Assembly: GCF_963675165.1 (NCBI RefSeq)
Contig: NC_087389.1
Location: 151,001-215,000, forward strand
Direction of reading: 5' to 3'
DNA from: Halichondria panicea
Taxonomy: Eukaryota; Porifera; Demospongiae; Suberitida; Halichondriidae
DNA length: 64,000 nt
The notes below the pieces were generated by a model that saw nothing but the letters and a program-made list of their open reading frames with translations, ran no database searches and was not told the origin of the DNA. Below are positions 33,350-44,784 of the stretch, piece by piece (position 1 is the first letter of the stretch; every line of letters begins with the position of its first letter). Position numbers and translations under genes: made by a program.

Positions 33350-33536
33350 ACTGGCTTAGGCTCACACTGGTATACTATACACATTGGCTTAGGCTCACAC
33401 TGGTATACTATACACATTGGCTTAGGCTCACACTGGTATACTATACACATTGGCTTAGGGCTCACACTGGTATACTATACACATTGGCTTAGGCTCACAC
33501 TGGTATACTATACACATTGGCTTAGGCTCACACTGG
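33350..33536. repeat. 33-bp tandem repeat in ankyrin-gene intron
   Basis: Six units of GGCTTAGGCTCACACTGG followed by TATACTATACACATT. The core is shared with 16826-16976 in cassette 1 but the spacer is different, so the two arrays expanded independently after duplication. Confidence 0.9.
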
Positions 33537-34603
33537 CAGTAAAAACATGCATTACGAACAATAGCTAATAATTTTATCCACTTAGCAACTCATAATAATA
33601 CTAAAATTAGCACACAAAACAAATAGGAGTGTTGATTGAAGGCAGAGGACATACCCTTGATTGTCCATGGTGAACAGCTCTGCAGAATACTGCAGGAGAG
33701 TGTATACCACGTCCTTGTGTCCATGCAGTACAGCTAGCATGAGTGCAGTGGAGCCAGTGTCATCACAATAGTCCACATTGATGCTAGAGGACTGCTTCTT
33801 GTTCTGGATCACCAGAGGAGGGGGGGAGTCAGAGAGACCATCACTCAACTTGTCAGAGGAGAGTAGTTTCTGGAGCTTGGACTGTCCCTTGAGCAGTTGC
33901 TGCAGGACAAATATTGATGCATTACATTGTACATGGGGTGGCTTTTCCTAACACAGTGATGGAATTGGTTTTACAGTTTTGCAGGTGATAGATACATCAC
34001 TTATACAGGTGCATTTAGTTAGCAGTTAAAATAAGCAGTGAGAGTGTCTTGCAAATGAGCCACTGTTGTTTCAGTGTACATCGATCTACCATTTCAGACA
34101 AATATAAAAATTATTACAATCGCTACTTTAAATTTTATGGTAGGACAGTGATTAGGCAGTTTTGCTGTTTGATAATTACACCAGTGACATTTACTATATC
34201 CAACACACACTGACAAATGTAGATCTAGCTTTATAGTATAGTCATGCAACTTGCTAGAGTATTAGTCTGTGGCCCAGTGCAGTGTGGGTAGAGTATTTTT
34301 AGATAGTTTATTGCTAGCTATTCCACTCACCTCCACTTTACTATTGTTTCCAGCTGAAGCTGCCTCTAACAGTTGTGTTTCTTTCCCCATGATTGATAGT
34401 ATAAAATCTGCTCTAAATCAAGAAGGGCGTGACCATCCATCAGATTATTAGCCTCGATTTTATTCTTTCTTGCGGCCTGGAATGGAGGCTCTTTGTCATC
34501 ATCTAAGGGATTTCCCCTCAAAAAGCCCCCCTACAAGTCAGTTTTCTTTTCGCTGCGTTTTCTTTTTTGCTGTACAGCTACAGAACATTAACAGAAAACT
34601 AAA

Positions 34604-36185
34604 ATGGAACATGTGGAAGCATTTAAGCAGAAAGTACAGGAGCTAGGAATAATTGGATACTTTAAGTCTCTGATTGCCTCTGATCCAGGAGTATGTGTGC
34701 AGTGCCACTCTCCCTGTGACTCTGAATTTTGCTCTCCACACTGTGAAATGAAGTATTGGGATGAGTTCAACCATCAGTACACCTACCATTCAGGTATAAT
34801 GACCTGGGACTCCATTTGGTGCAGTACTAGTCTATTTATCTATTTAATCTACTTGCAGGGGAGACTCCACTGTGCAAATTTCCCAGATGTTTCAAGACTT
34901 GCTACGTTGAGAATTACGGTCGTGTTCATGACTATTGTAGCAAATCTCATGCTGGAGAGCACCAAAAGATGAAAGAAGTAACTCAAAGACAGCAACACAC
35001 TTCCAGAAACCAGAGGGGCAAGGGTAACTCGTGGCCGTGGAGAGGGGGCCATCAACTAGGAGGCAGAGGTGGGGCCAGAGGTGGAGGTGGAGCAGGGAAA
35101 TCTCAAGCTGGGCGATATCAGCAAGGTATGTAGCTACTTTATTGTTTTAGTCACTTTTTCTGCTCCATAATTATATAGGGCATACTCGAGGAGGTACCAA
35201 CTATTCTCACTGCTCGGATAGTGGAGGTGGAGGTGGAGCAGGGATGTCTCAAGCCGGGCAATATCAGCAAGGTATGTAGCTACTTTATTGTTTGTAGTCA
35301 CTTTTTTCTGCTCCATATATAGGGCATACTCGAGGAGGTACCAACTATTCTCACTGCTCGGATAGTCATGGAACAATCTATTTCTATAATCGTGGCGAAC
35401 CATACTACGAGTTTACTAACTTCTTCCCTGGTGCTGCATTCAGTCTCGATGACAGTGAATGGCCTACTACTGAGCACTATTTCCAAGCCCAGAAATTCGT
35501 TGGTACACCTTACGTCCACAAGATTCGGAATGCCTTCGGGCCACGAGATGCTTTCGAATTGTCCCGCAATCCAGCTATCTCTCGTTGGAGGAGGAGCGAT
35601 TGGGAAGATGTCAAGAAGGATGTGATGAGAAAGGCTCTTTTCGCTAAATTTACGTCCCACCCAATTTTGAAAAAGATGCTTCTTGACACTGGTAAAAGAG
35701 AACTTGTTGAACGATCTCCATACGATAGCTACTGGGGAGACGGTGGTGATGGTACAGGAGAGAACCATCTTGGAATAATTCTCATGGAACTGAGGGCAAA
35801 GCTGCAAGGTGGTCAGTACAATGATATAGAACGAGATGGTGGTATGCAAGCAACTCAGAGAGGAACGATTGTTTCACAATCCAGTCAGACCTTTGTCTCG
35901 ACATGTAGTGGACCCCCAGCCCGTTGCGGCATTCCAACAAGTAGCGAATTAGAGCGGCCTCCACTACGTATACATGGCACTTCAAGCACCAAACATGAGA
36001 CAACACCAATGGATACGAATGATGTTGAGAAACGAAATAATTCGAGCAACACAAAAGATCTGATAACCTTCTCACAGGATTCTACACTCTTTGCTAATAG
36101 TGGTGATGCTGTTAGCATTGCAACTCAAACTGATTCTGATTCTGAAAAACAAGCACTAGATGCTGATATAATGGACACTAACTAG
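34604..36185 (+). CDS. Gene B2: Cys-rich module, finger and NADAR, with duplicated exon
   Basis: As B1 but with an extra exon: 35179-35271 (93 nt, 31 codons, in frame) repeats the start of the NADAR exon (GHTRGGTNYSHCSD) followed by a Gly-rich end copied from the previous exon. The regular last exon starts at 35323. NADAR motifs YYEFTNFF, WPTTEHYFQAQKF, RWRRSDWEDVK and DSYWGDGG are intact. The C-terminal tail (Ser/Thr/Asp-rich, ending DADIMDTN) has no similarity to B1 beyond the NADAR fold, though both end in a short Asp-rich run. Confidence 0.8.
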
Positions 36186-36390
36186 AACACGTACTAATGT
36201 TAGTCCGTAGCTAGCTGTGTGTGTTGTGTGTCTCTTGAGTGCACTATACATTTTAATATACAGTACAGTGTTGTTTCTGCAATGTTTATTAATGCTGATT
36301 GAGCAATGCGCAAACATTAAAAATTTGGGGAATATCCCAACCTAATTCTGAGCTAGATCTAGCTGGCTTGCTACAGAACTAGCTAGAGCT

Positions 36391-37894
36391 ATGAGTTCTC
36401 CTGCTACTGACCCAAGAGGTGTGCCCAGGGGAAGGTGTACCAGTTGTGAGTGCCCTGGGTATCAAGGTGGAACTGCTGGACTGAAGTGCAGCATCTGCAC
36501 ACACCCACCAGGGAAGCATCAGAACCTCTCACTGGGATCCGGACCTACTACCCAGTCCTATGGTAAGTATTACAATACGGTGAATACCTATTCTATATAA
36601 AATTACTACAGGTTTAAGCCGACCAAGCAATAACAGCGATGCCTATGGTGGATTCAGTTCTTCATATGTGTACAGGGTACGGGTATGTCATAACGAAATA
36701 AAGTGTTAATTGTTTTGCTTTTTTTGTACAGCCACCAGCAACGGGTCCATGCAGTGCACCAGGCTGTAGCAAGCCTTGCTACTATGATCCTGATCCGAGT
36801 GTTGGGTAGTTCAAGTACTGCAGTCCAGCGTGTAGAGACCAGCACTTGCTACCCACAGAGAGGCGGGGTCTACAGGAACACCTGAATGCCTTTGAGTATG
36901 AGGTGAAGTTACCTGTATCTGATAAAAAGCGTGGAACTGGAGCACACACAGCTGGTGGAGAGTCAGAGCACCAATCAACTCAAGCATCAGGAGGGAGGGA
37001 TTCTTATAGTACTGTTTTGTCATCAGGTAGCCAAGCAACTTCAAGATCCTCCAGCTCAGGCAACGCCCATAATATTGCCCCAAATGTTAGTGAGTGTCTT
37101 GTTGCTACAGGAAGGCAAACGACACTCAAATTGGTTTTTCAAAAAAGTCCATCAAATGATATTGGCCTCATTGTCAGTGAAGAGATATACAGATGTCAAA
37201 CATTTTTTGGGGTATACCATTATACTTTTATTCAGTCAGCGTACATATTTTGTATAACCCAGCTGCTGGTGCTTGGATTTGAATACAATACTAAAGCTGA
37301 ACACCTAATTACGAGTGGTGAAGTACGTGTGCTGGATGTGATCACTTCATTGAACGACAAAGAAGTTCACCCGTCAACCTATAATAAGGAAGTGAGTAAG
37401 AACAGATCATGTTCTCTGGAACTGAAAAGATGGATTTCACTTCCTCAACTGAAGCCACTTATGGACAAAGGTACTTTTGACATGCCTGAAATCAATTTAT
37501 TGTTTTTGTTTTTTACAGCCGAATTCTCCAACCCAACATCTCTTGTTGCTGTAATGAATCCAAAAGATTATCCCAATTGTTCCACTGAAAAAGGATTTGG
37601 ACTGGGAGTCGCTGTAAGCCATGACTGTTGCACATACTTCTTCTGTATTGATCATTCGTTTCTTAACAGTCTCTTCTTAGTACCACCTCTGTGGTTTCTG
37701 TGACAGCAAACACACCAGCACGATTCAGCAGACTAGAGTATGGAGATGAGATAATAGCCTATGGGTTTGTGAAGAAGAACAAGCTAGAAATTGGGAAGGA
37801 TGCATTGAGTCTGACGACCAATCTGGAAGAAGCTGCAAAAGATGGAAAAACACTTGTCCTAGTAGTTAAGAGACCAGTGATAATTAACTTGTAG
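36391..37894 (+). pseudogene. Gene A3: PDZ/zinc gene with in-frame TAG
   Basis: Six-exon plan as in A1. In exon 3 the finger reads YYDPDPSVG-stop-FKYCSPAC: the GAG codon of A1 and A2 is TAG at 36807-36809. Unless read through or skipped, the product ends before both PDZ-like domains. Exons 1-3 and the first part of exon 4 differ at many positions from A1/A2, whereas sequence from about 37407 on is almost identical to them. Confidence 0.75.
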
Positions 37895-37962
37895 ATTAAG
37901 AATAACTGTATCAAAGTGAAACTATATAATTATATGATTAGTAATAATTGTGTATAAAGAAG

Positions 37963-40192
37963 TCATTTGAATGTAATAACAAAACGTGGTAAATCATGAG
38001 TAGGGTTCTTCATCACTACAATGTCCCCATGTGTTGTATGATGAGTTCCAGTCTGTCCTAGCAACAGTTCATTCAGTAGTAGCTTCTTTCCACTCTTGCA
38101 GTAGCCGAGAGGAATGGTGGGAGATGTTGCGAAGTACTCCCCGGCACCATAGGCTTGGCCACTTCTCTTCTTTTGGTCATAGCCAGTATAGTACAAATGC
38201 TGTCGATATTACTCTCTGCCGTTCCATGAAATGCAAGGCAAGTGTTTCTTTGGCTAGTGGGTAGAGACATCATTGCGCTCCTAAATTTATTGAATAAAGC
38301 ACCTCCAGGCTTAGCGTGGTCGTTTTCTTTCATTGAGGCAACTTTGAGATTCGGGAATTTCTGGAGAAACTTTTGAACTTCTGGCATACTTGTAAGAATC
38401 CTCGCTGCAAATTGAGTAGTGAAACAAAATTGTTAAGCCAGCTTAATTTATATACCATCTCTGTTGGGGGCGTCCTTCTGTGCATGGTCTAGACAACAGT
38501 AGTCATGGACTGTCCCTCCCTCTGTTTTCCTTCTGTTAGTGCATCCAGGTAGGCCACACTGATCTTCAACCTTATCAGCTGTAGCTGCAGGCACAGGCAT
38601 CACAAGTCATAACTATTCTATATGCATGTATTATCAAGTATTCTATAACAGCAGGAGTAACTTCTTGGTAAGAGAGTATACTAGGGACTTTCCAAGGGTA
38701 ATTTTTCAGTGATTTTATCAAACCACGCATAGTAGCCAAATAGTGACCCAACAGTTAAAACCAATCCTAAAATAAAGGTGACACAACAGTCCACTCTTTA
38801 CATACCATAAGTGCCTCTCCTCTTCCCCTCATCAGCATGGCTCTTCCCACAGTAGTCATAGGTGGCCCCAGTACTGCTGTCCACAAACTTGGGCTTCTGA
38901 CAACCAGGGATGATGCACGATGAGCTGTCCTTGGGCCCAGCTTGAGATGCAGTGGTAGTTCCAGCAACTGGTGGAGGAGCTGTGAAAAGCTGTAATCAAG
39001 GCTATAAATGCAATGAAAATTTACTTACCCACAAGCCCTTGTTGCAATCCAAGAGTGGCATGTGTTCTCCCACAATAGTTCTCAAAAGGCCATGTATTTT
39101 TATTACAGCCAGGTAGTAGACAGTGTGTAACTCCTTTCACCACTTGCTGGTTCACCTCTGCATGCATGCAGGTACATGTACATACATGTCTAATGTACAA
39201 GATGGTAGCTTACGTTGCCACAGAGCCTGTCTCCTCTGGTGCTCCATAGCATGAGTTATACCACAGCACTCGTGCACCGTACCACTGTCATCAACATAGC
39301 ATGCATTTAGGCACTCAGCAATAGCACATGTGGCCCTTGATGTGGGTACAACAGGAGACTGTACTGGAGTTGGTAGTGCTGCACCATCTTGGATATTCGC
39401 TGTAATAAGTGGAGGAAGCATTAGCACACCTACTAGATAGAGTTGGAGCTTACGTAATATTCCTCTCATCTTCCCCTCTTGGGCATGCGTCTTCCCACAG
39501 TAGTCATGGAGAACTCCAGTGCCACTGTCCATATACTTAGGCTGGAAACACTCGGGGATAATGCACAGGGAATTGTCCTGTGCGCCTTGTGGCACGGAGA
39601 ACATACTTGAATCTATAGAGGGAGAAATAAATGGAATGGGTGAGTTTATAATTATAGGCGTATACTCACCTTGATAAAAGTTCTCTTCATATTGATTTCC
39701 ATGCCCAAATTGATTATCTTCAAACATTCCCATACTTGCAGTCATCATATGAAAATGACAGTGTATGCTTTCCATGCCCAAATTCAAGTCGAAGTCAACC
39801 GTCTGATTACAGTTGGGGAAGCCACACAATGATGATATTGGGAACGACTGAATGTTCAGAGAAGATGTAGAAATTGGAAGAGCTACATGACTCTGATCCA
39901 TAGAAGTGTCTCGGATAGAAGTGTCTCGGGTAGAAGTGTCTCCAGTAGAAGTGTCTCGGATAGAAGTGTCTCGGGTAGAAGTGTCTCGGGTAGAAGTGTC
40001 TCCAGTAGAAGTGTCTCGGATAAAAGTGTCTCCTTGCTGTGATTGCAGGGACTGGTCCAGCCTAGAGTGTCCTGCAGGACAACAGCCACATTGGGAGCAC
40101 TTGCAATTGAGACCACTGCTAGGGGGAGTGTAGCCTCCACAGCTAGAGCAACTCTTGCACCTTCCTCTGGAGATTCCACAGGCATCATCCAT
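37963..40192 (-). pseudogene. Gene C3: ribbon, fingers and PARP-like domain, frameshifted
   Basis: All exons of C are present from MDDACGISRGRC (40192) to the stop at 37963. In the PARP exon, two extra nucleotides at about 38188-38190 (agccagtatagtac against agccagtagtac) shift the frame just after NIDSIC. The His motif LAFHGTAES is then followed by unrelated residues, and the Tyr motif and last strand are lost. The linker holds the longest DTS repeat of the three copies. The finger and ribbon part could still be made as a truncated protein. Confidence 0.8.
39900..40031 (-). repeat. Expanded 15-bp coding VNTR in C3 linker
   Basis: About nine units of agaagtgtctc-(gga/ggg/cag)-t encoding [RG]DTS[TI], against about three in C1. 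All length changes are multiples of 15 bp, so the frame is kept. Confidence 0.85.
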
Positions 40193-40307
40193 CAAGTCTC
40201 TCTCACTCTCTCTAGCTCTAGCTCTCTCGATCTCTCTCTTTCTTGCATGTAGACGTAGATCTACTCTGTGTGAAGTCATACAATGCCAATGGGAAGCCCC
40301 TCTTATG

Positions 40308-40361
40308 TAGCCTCCTTCACCGGGGGCCTTTGATGTGGAGTGCGGCCTGGGATCGAGGCTA
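40308..40361. mobile_element. 54-bp mini-element with 9-bp target duplication
   Basis: TAGCCTCC...GATCGAGGCTA, flanked by CCTCTTATG on both sides (40299-40307 and 40362-40370). C1 and C2 have this site once. The ends and the 9-bp duplication match the larger element at 27811-30987, so this is probably an extreme internal-deletion derivative of the same family. Confidence 0.8.
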
Positions 40362-40473
40362 CCTCTTATGTGGCTATTATTTTATTGGCATGTCTATTTA
40401 ATTATGTCTCTAACCCGTACCTTAAAGGCTTTAATTACCGCATTAGCAACTTCCGGATCTCGGAGCGAGTTTT

Positions 40474-40486
40474 GAGTATAAAAAGA
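40474..40486 (+). promoter_or_regulatory. TATA-like box inside inserted DNA
   Basis: GAGTATAAAAAGAG is a good TATA-box match about 220 bp upstream of the small reading frame at 40709. It may drive an element-encoded transcript. Position relative to a transcription start is unknown. Confidence 0.35.
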
Positions 40487-40708
40487 GCTGCCGTGGGCGC
40501 GACCTTTGACCCCTAAATTTCCATTCAAGCCCCTAATATAGTAACGAGCTGTTTTTTTCTCTTGCGCAAAAGCGCTCAGAACCCACTCACTGCACACTGT
40601 GAACACTCCAAAATATACACAAAGGGAAGGGAAATACATTCTTGGTAGTTTTTCGTTTTTACCAGAAGCAGAAACAAAAAACAAAAAAAATAAAATTATT
40701 ATCATAAT

Positions 40709-40991
40709 GGCTGACAAAAACTTTATGAATAGATACAGCAAAAGCCTATGCACAATAAAGGAATCTTTTCAGCTCCAGGTCAGCTACAGTGAGCATACTC
40801 CAGGGAACGTTGTGGAAGAGCTAGGAAGCTTGCTTTCTTGCATAATAGACGGCATTGAAACTGTCATTGTGGAAATTCACCGAAACTTCGATTCTGAAAA
40901 GGATTTATATGAATATCAGTACATCTATATCAAACAAAATCTTTACTACCATTTTAATAGGGCAAGTGGGGTGCATGGCACCAGACAGTGA
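40709..40991 (+). CDS. Unrecognised 94-residue reading frame in inserted DNA
   Basis: MADKNFMNRYSKSLCTIKES begins after an A-rich leader ending ATAATGG. The protein is acidic, with VVEELGSLLSCIIDGIETVI and many Tyr near the end; no domain recognised. On the minus strand, 41056-41141 has good splice borders around RVEGRFEGLRLPLLVDSL, which could be an isolated exon of a decayed gene. Both are within the 8-kb insertion and may belong to mobile elements. Confidence 0.35.
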
Positions 40992-41141
40992 GGCTCTCCT
41001 CCCCCTAGCAAAGAGCTAGGGATATAATAGGATAATTTGCTTGATACAGATAGTAATACTTACATAGATTGATGGTGTACCCAGGGAGACTGTCAACAAG
41101 CAAAGGCAGTCGCAGTCCTTCAAAGCGTCCTTCAACGCGAC

Positions 41142-42071
41142 CTGAGAAAAAAATGAATGTTACTAAAGGGTGATGATGCCTCGGTGTAGGCAATGAAGCT
41201 ACATGCAGTACCATTATTAATGACTGTACATATAATTTACATTTTAGATGGATTCATCGGCCCTGGCGGATAATGCTTAATTCTTTTTATTTTACTTTAT
41301 TCTCTCGTTATTCCCCTATTTTGCTACACACAAGTTGTACTAGCTTTCAAAGTAAGCAAACATAATCATAAGCATTATTTTGCAAACCCAACTAATTGCA
41401 ATTCAAGAAAAATTATGATTATAACAGCCTACAATAATTATACAGAAACTCTTCATTTATCATCGAGCAGCTGTAACAGTCGATCTACACACACAGAGAC
41501 ACACTACCGTATACCTTGCGCATGCCCAACTGAGGCATAATGAGTGTATATATGAACGAACAAACTATAAATAGACAAAGGTCCTTCCTACAGACTTCTA
41601 CTCTTCTGTTCGTTACATTATAATTATTGTAAAATGAAAAAGCGTTCGCAGGTTGATGAAGTCACATTACTTTATACTAAACTACTAACATTACTATAGA
41701 CCTGTGGACTACTTACTTGAGTTATTATGTCCACATCTTCAACAACAGCATCAGTTTGTCAGATCCTCATGTTGGGCCAATGCGATATGCATGCATCTCT
41801 GGCAGCAAGACAACGCTTAGCACTGTCAATTATACCTACAAAGACTTGCTTGGTATCTTTCAGTCTCGACCCCCAGTAGGCTTCTTTTGAGGTTGTGGAG
41901 AACAGACTTCTTGAAATAAACTTTTGACAGCCATTTTTTGTTTTTAGTTTGTGTCTACTATCTCGTGAGAGAGCGGAAGAAGGCGTATCAAAAGAAGAAT
42001 GTAAAAATGTAAAGAATGTGCATTATAACTGTCAAGGGCGTCTTTTTGCAAGACTCAAGAATATTCATTGT
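41142..42071. other. Non-coding part of insertion
   Basis: AT-rich DNA with scattered stops in all frames. I see no conserved motif or repeat apart from short A/T runs. Confidence 0.5.
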
Positions 42072-43960
42072 CAGAGGAGGCGCGAAGCACTTAACCTTTG
42101 CTAATCAGGTCTCTAATTGCCGTTGTGTTAATTGCATGCCAGTCTCATGAATTAGCCGCCCTTCCTACCTGAGACCTTGAGAAGGGCGGCTGATTCAAGA
42201 GCCTAACCATGGGTACACAGGAGTGAACTGCTATAAAGATCTCTCTCACTTGCACTGAGGTGATATCAAACATTCAAGAGCTTCCACAACTGAAAATGTG
42301 AGATGTGGAATGCTTCTTCAGAGATATGGTGGGCACATTTTACACTTCACACCGTCAAGTAAATGGAGGAAAGTTCTCCCAAACGAATGGATCCCTCGTT
42401 GCCATAAATTATTACTGTTTCTTTATCAAATGCCTTCATTTGATGTACGTGCGTGCGAATATATACTACAATGTGCCAGTTGATCATCCTCCCTCACAAG
42501 TTACTGCAATATAACTGACCACAACTATTTATAAATTGGACATTGATAATCATGAGCATTATATTCATGGCTAACAGCTATTAATACGTGTATAATTATA
42601 TGATGCATGTTATTGCTGCACTTGGTCGAATTTCAATAGAAATGTACAACAAAAAATGACATGAGCGGTGAACAATGCTATTAGAACATGATTGTTTATA
42701 GTCGTGCAAGTGTTATACAATTAAATTAATGCAGTCATTGGAAATCAACGCAAAATTAGGTTAGGCGACAACAGTACTTAATGTGTACTTCAACATTAAT
42801 TTGATGGCCATACACCTTTCAGTTGTTATGTTAGCAAAAAAAAACCCTGGGCCCATACGGTATATACCAGTCACTGACATATTTGACCCACTCGAATGTT
42901 ACAACAGTAATGTCATTCCTTATGAGGGCATCGTACACAGCATCCCGTGCTTCCTTCACTACGTATCCAAAGGAACTGTCTACAACGCAATTGCATTTGG
43001 AGTCACAGGATTGTCAGGTTCAACATGTACTTCTATATATAGGTACAGGGACACCTTCGTCAATAAGTACACTTGCTTTTCAGAGTACTTCTGGATATAG
43101 TTTTTCCTTAATACATCCGATCACCTTGAAAGGTATGGTGTGTGACTGTTTCAGACTCTGCGTCTGAATAGTCCGGGGTTCCGTTGGCCGAAAACAAACA
43201 GCAATTCCCCTCACTATTAGTACCGTCTTGTCTTGTGGATGTAGCACCTGCCACTTCCAAATAACAAACACCTTGCCGTCTTTAATTCTCAATCCATCGA
43301 CATTGACCACATTGGTAAACTCAGGTGTGAATACTAATGAGGAAGAATGCTCGAGCTCATCAAAATCTTCATTTCTTGTCGTATCTTGAACTGGTTTGGC
43401 AACAACAAGATCATTTTGGAGTTGAATGAGCGTCACATGCGTCACATGCACATTAACTGTGTGAACGAGAATGGATTATTAAAACGTAAAACAGAGAACG
43501 ACAACCACTTTCAGTCAAGTATTGAGCTGCTCCCTCCCACAGTCGAACACAGGGCGGATGAGATTTTGGCCAGGCTTCTCAATAGCTGGCCTTTGTTGCA
43601 TTTAGCATGCATGTACGGTCCACTTTATACGTATATATACATTGTAAAAGGAGGCCTCAGGCTCTTCTGCTGTGGTACATGCATGGTCCTGGATATACCT
43701 TCTTTTAATCATAGATGATGGCTTCTTATAGCTGGTTGTTTTGGAGTGTTCCCTGACATGATTCTATTGATGGCAAGCTCTTTGCTCCAGGCTGTCTTTC
43801 ATGATGTCTTTCAGCTTGTTGGTTAGTCTCACGAATTAGCCGCCCTTCCTAGGTCTCTCACTTAGGAAGGGCGGCTAATTCATGAGACTGGCATGCAATT
43901 AACACAACGGCAATTAGAGACCTAATGAGCAAAGGTTAAGTGCTTCGCGCCTCCTCTGAT
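42072..43960. mobile_element. 1.9-kb unit with long inverted repeats and terminal hairpins
   Basis: An arm of about 90 bp (CAGAGGAGGCGCGAAGCACT...GCATGCCAGTCTCATG) recurs inverted at 43880-43960. Next to each arm is a hairpin: GAATTAGCCGCCCTTCCT with its complement (42151-42199, and near-perfect at 43836-43885). Several reading frames lie inside (for example 42817-43100 plus and 43080-43451 minus) but none matches a transposase I know. A foldback-type or other TIR transposon is likely; the flanking duplication is not clear. Confidence 0.6.
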
Positions 43961-44257
43961 TCATTGTTGCCATTTTGTCATTTTTTGGTTGCTTCCGGTC
44001 GGAGCTGCCCACGACACGCCCTTTTATAGTCAGCATGCTCGTTTAAGGTTACGGCAAACAGTTTGCTCATGAATATTCATGATTTTTCTTATAATGATTT
44101 TTGTGAAACTATAAATGCCATGAGAGAAATTTGAAGCACATACATGATAAATATATTGGTGTATCAATCTGTATGACAAGTATCAATCTTCAAAACATCT
44201 TCCAGTGGAAGCTCTGAGCGATCATCAAGTTACTAGAAACAACACAAAACTAGTAGT

Positions 44258-44547
44258 CATTTTAAACTTCCAAAAACACTTCTAGCTCTGTGTTCTTGGT
44301 CTTATATGATGCTTCTTACCATTCTGGAGGGCGTGTAGAAGCATTTTTTTCTTTCCAGGCCAACAAACTCTCACAAAATAATAATATGTAGACTAACTCC
44401 ACTTAAACTTCCAAAAACACTTCTAGCTCCGTGTTCTTGGTCTTATATGATGCTTCTTACCATTCTGGAGGGCGTGTAGAAGCGTTTTTTTCTTTCCAGG
44501 CCAACAAACTCTCACAAAATAATAATATGTAGACTAACTCCACTTAA
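44258..44547. repeat. 140-bp direct duplication
   Basis: Two adjacent copies of AACTTCCAAAAACACTTCTA...GTAGACTAACTCCACTTAAA that differ at a few bases (for example AGCTCTG/AGCTCCG and AGCATTTTT/AGCGTTTTT). Non-coding. Confidence 0.9.
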
Positions 44548-44784
44548 AATTAGATATGGCACGATTGTTAAATGACAAGCTTTTGACTACCATTGGTAGC
44601 CAGTAATGTTGTAGTCAACAAAGACAGCCGATTTTCAGTGAATGAGGAAAGAACTGAGTAGACTCTAGTTGAGGTCACATGTAAAAAAAAGTATATATCT
44701 AGGATGGGCAGTCATGTATATATGTATATACTGAGTGTTTATGTATGGTATATAGCCAACAGAGTAGTTTGAGCATTTAAGACT

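Larger units (their letters stand above)
32380..34390 (-). pseudogene. Ankyrin-gene 5' part joined by deletion to URB2 3' terminus
   Basis: Start MGKETQ at 34390; the ankyrin exons at about 33905-33655, 33148-33075 and 32842-32672 are as in cassette 1. The sequence then jumps at 32413/32414 from the middle of the ankyrin gene (matching 15946 in cassette 1) to the last bases of the URB2-like gene (matching up to about 11170). About 4.8 kb is thereby missing, including the rest of the ankyrin and discoidin-like exons and all other URB2 exons. The breakpoint shares only AC. The divergent promoter with B2 remains. Confidence 0.75.

Noticed and set aside
42817-42870. KKNPGP resembling a 2A ribosome-skipping motif
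   Set aside because: The preceding residues do not fit the D-x-E-x-NPGP consensus and the frame is not part of a recognisable polyprotein.
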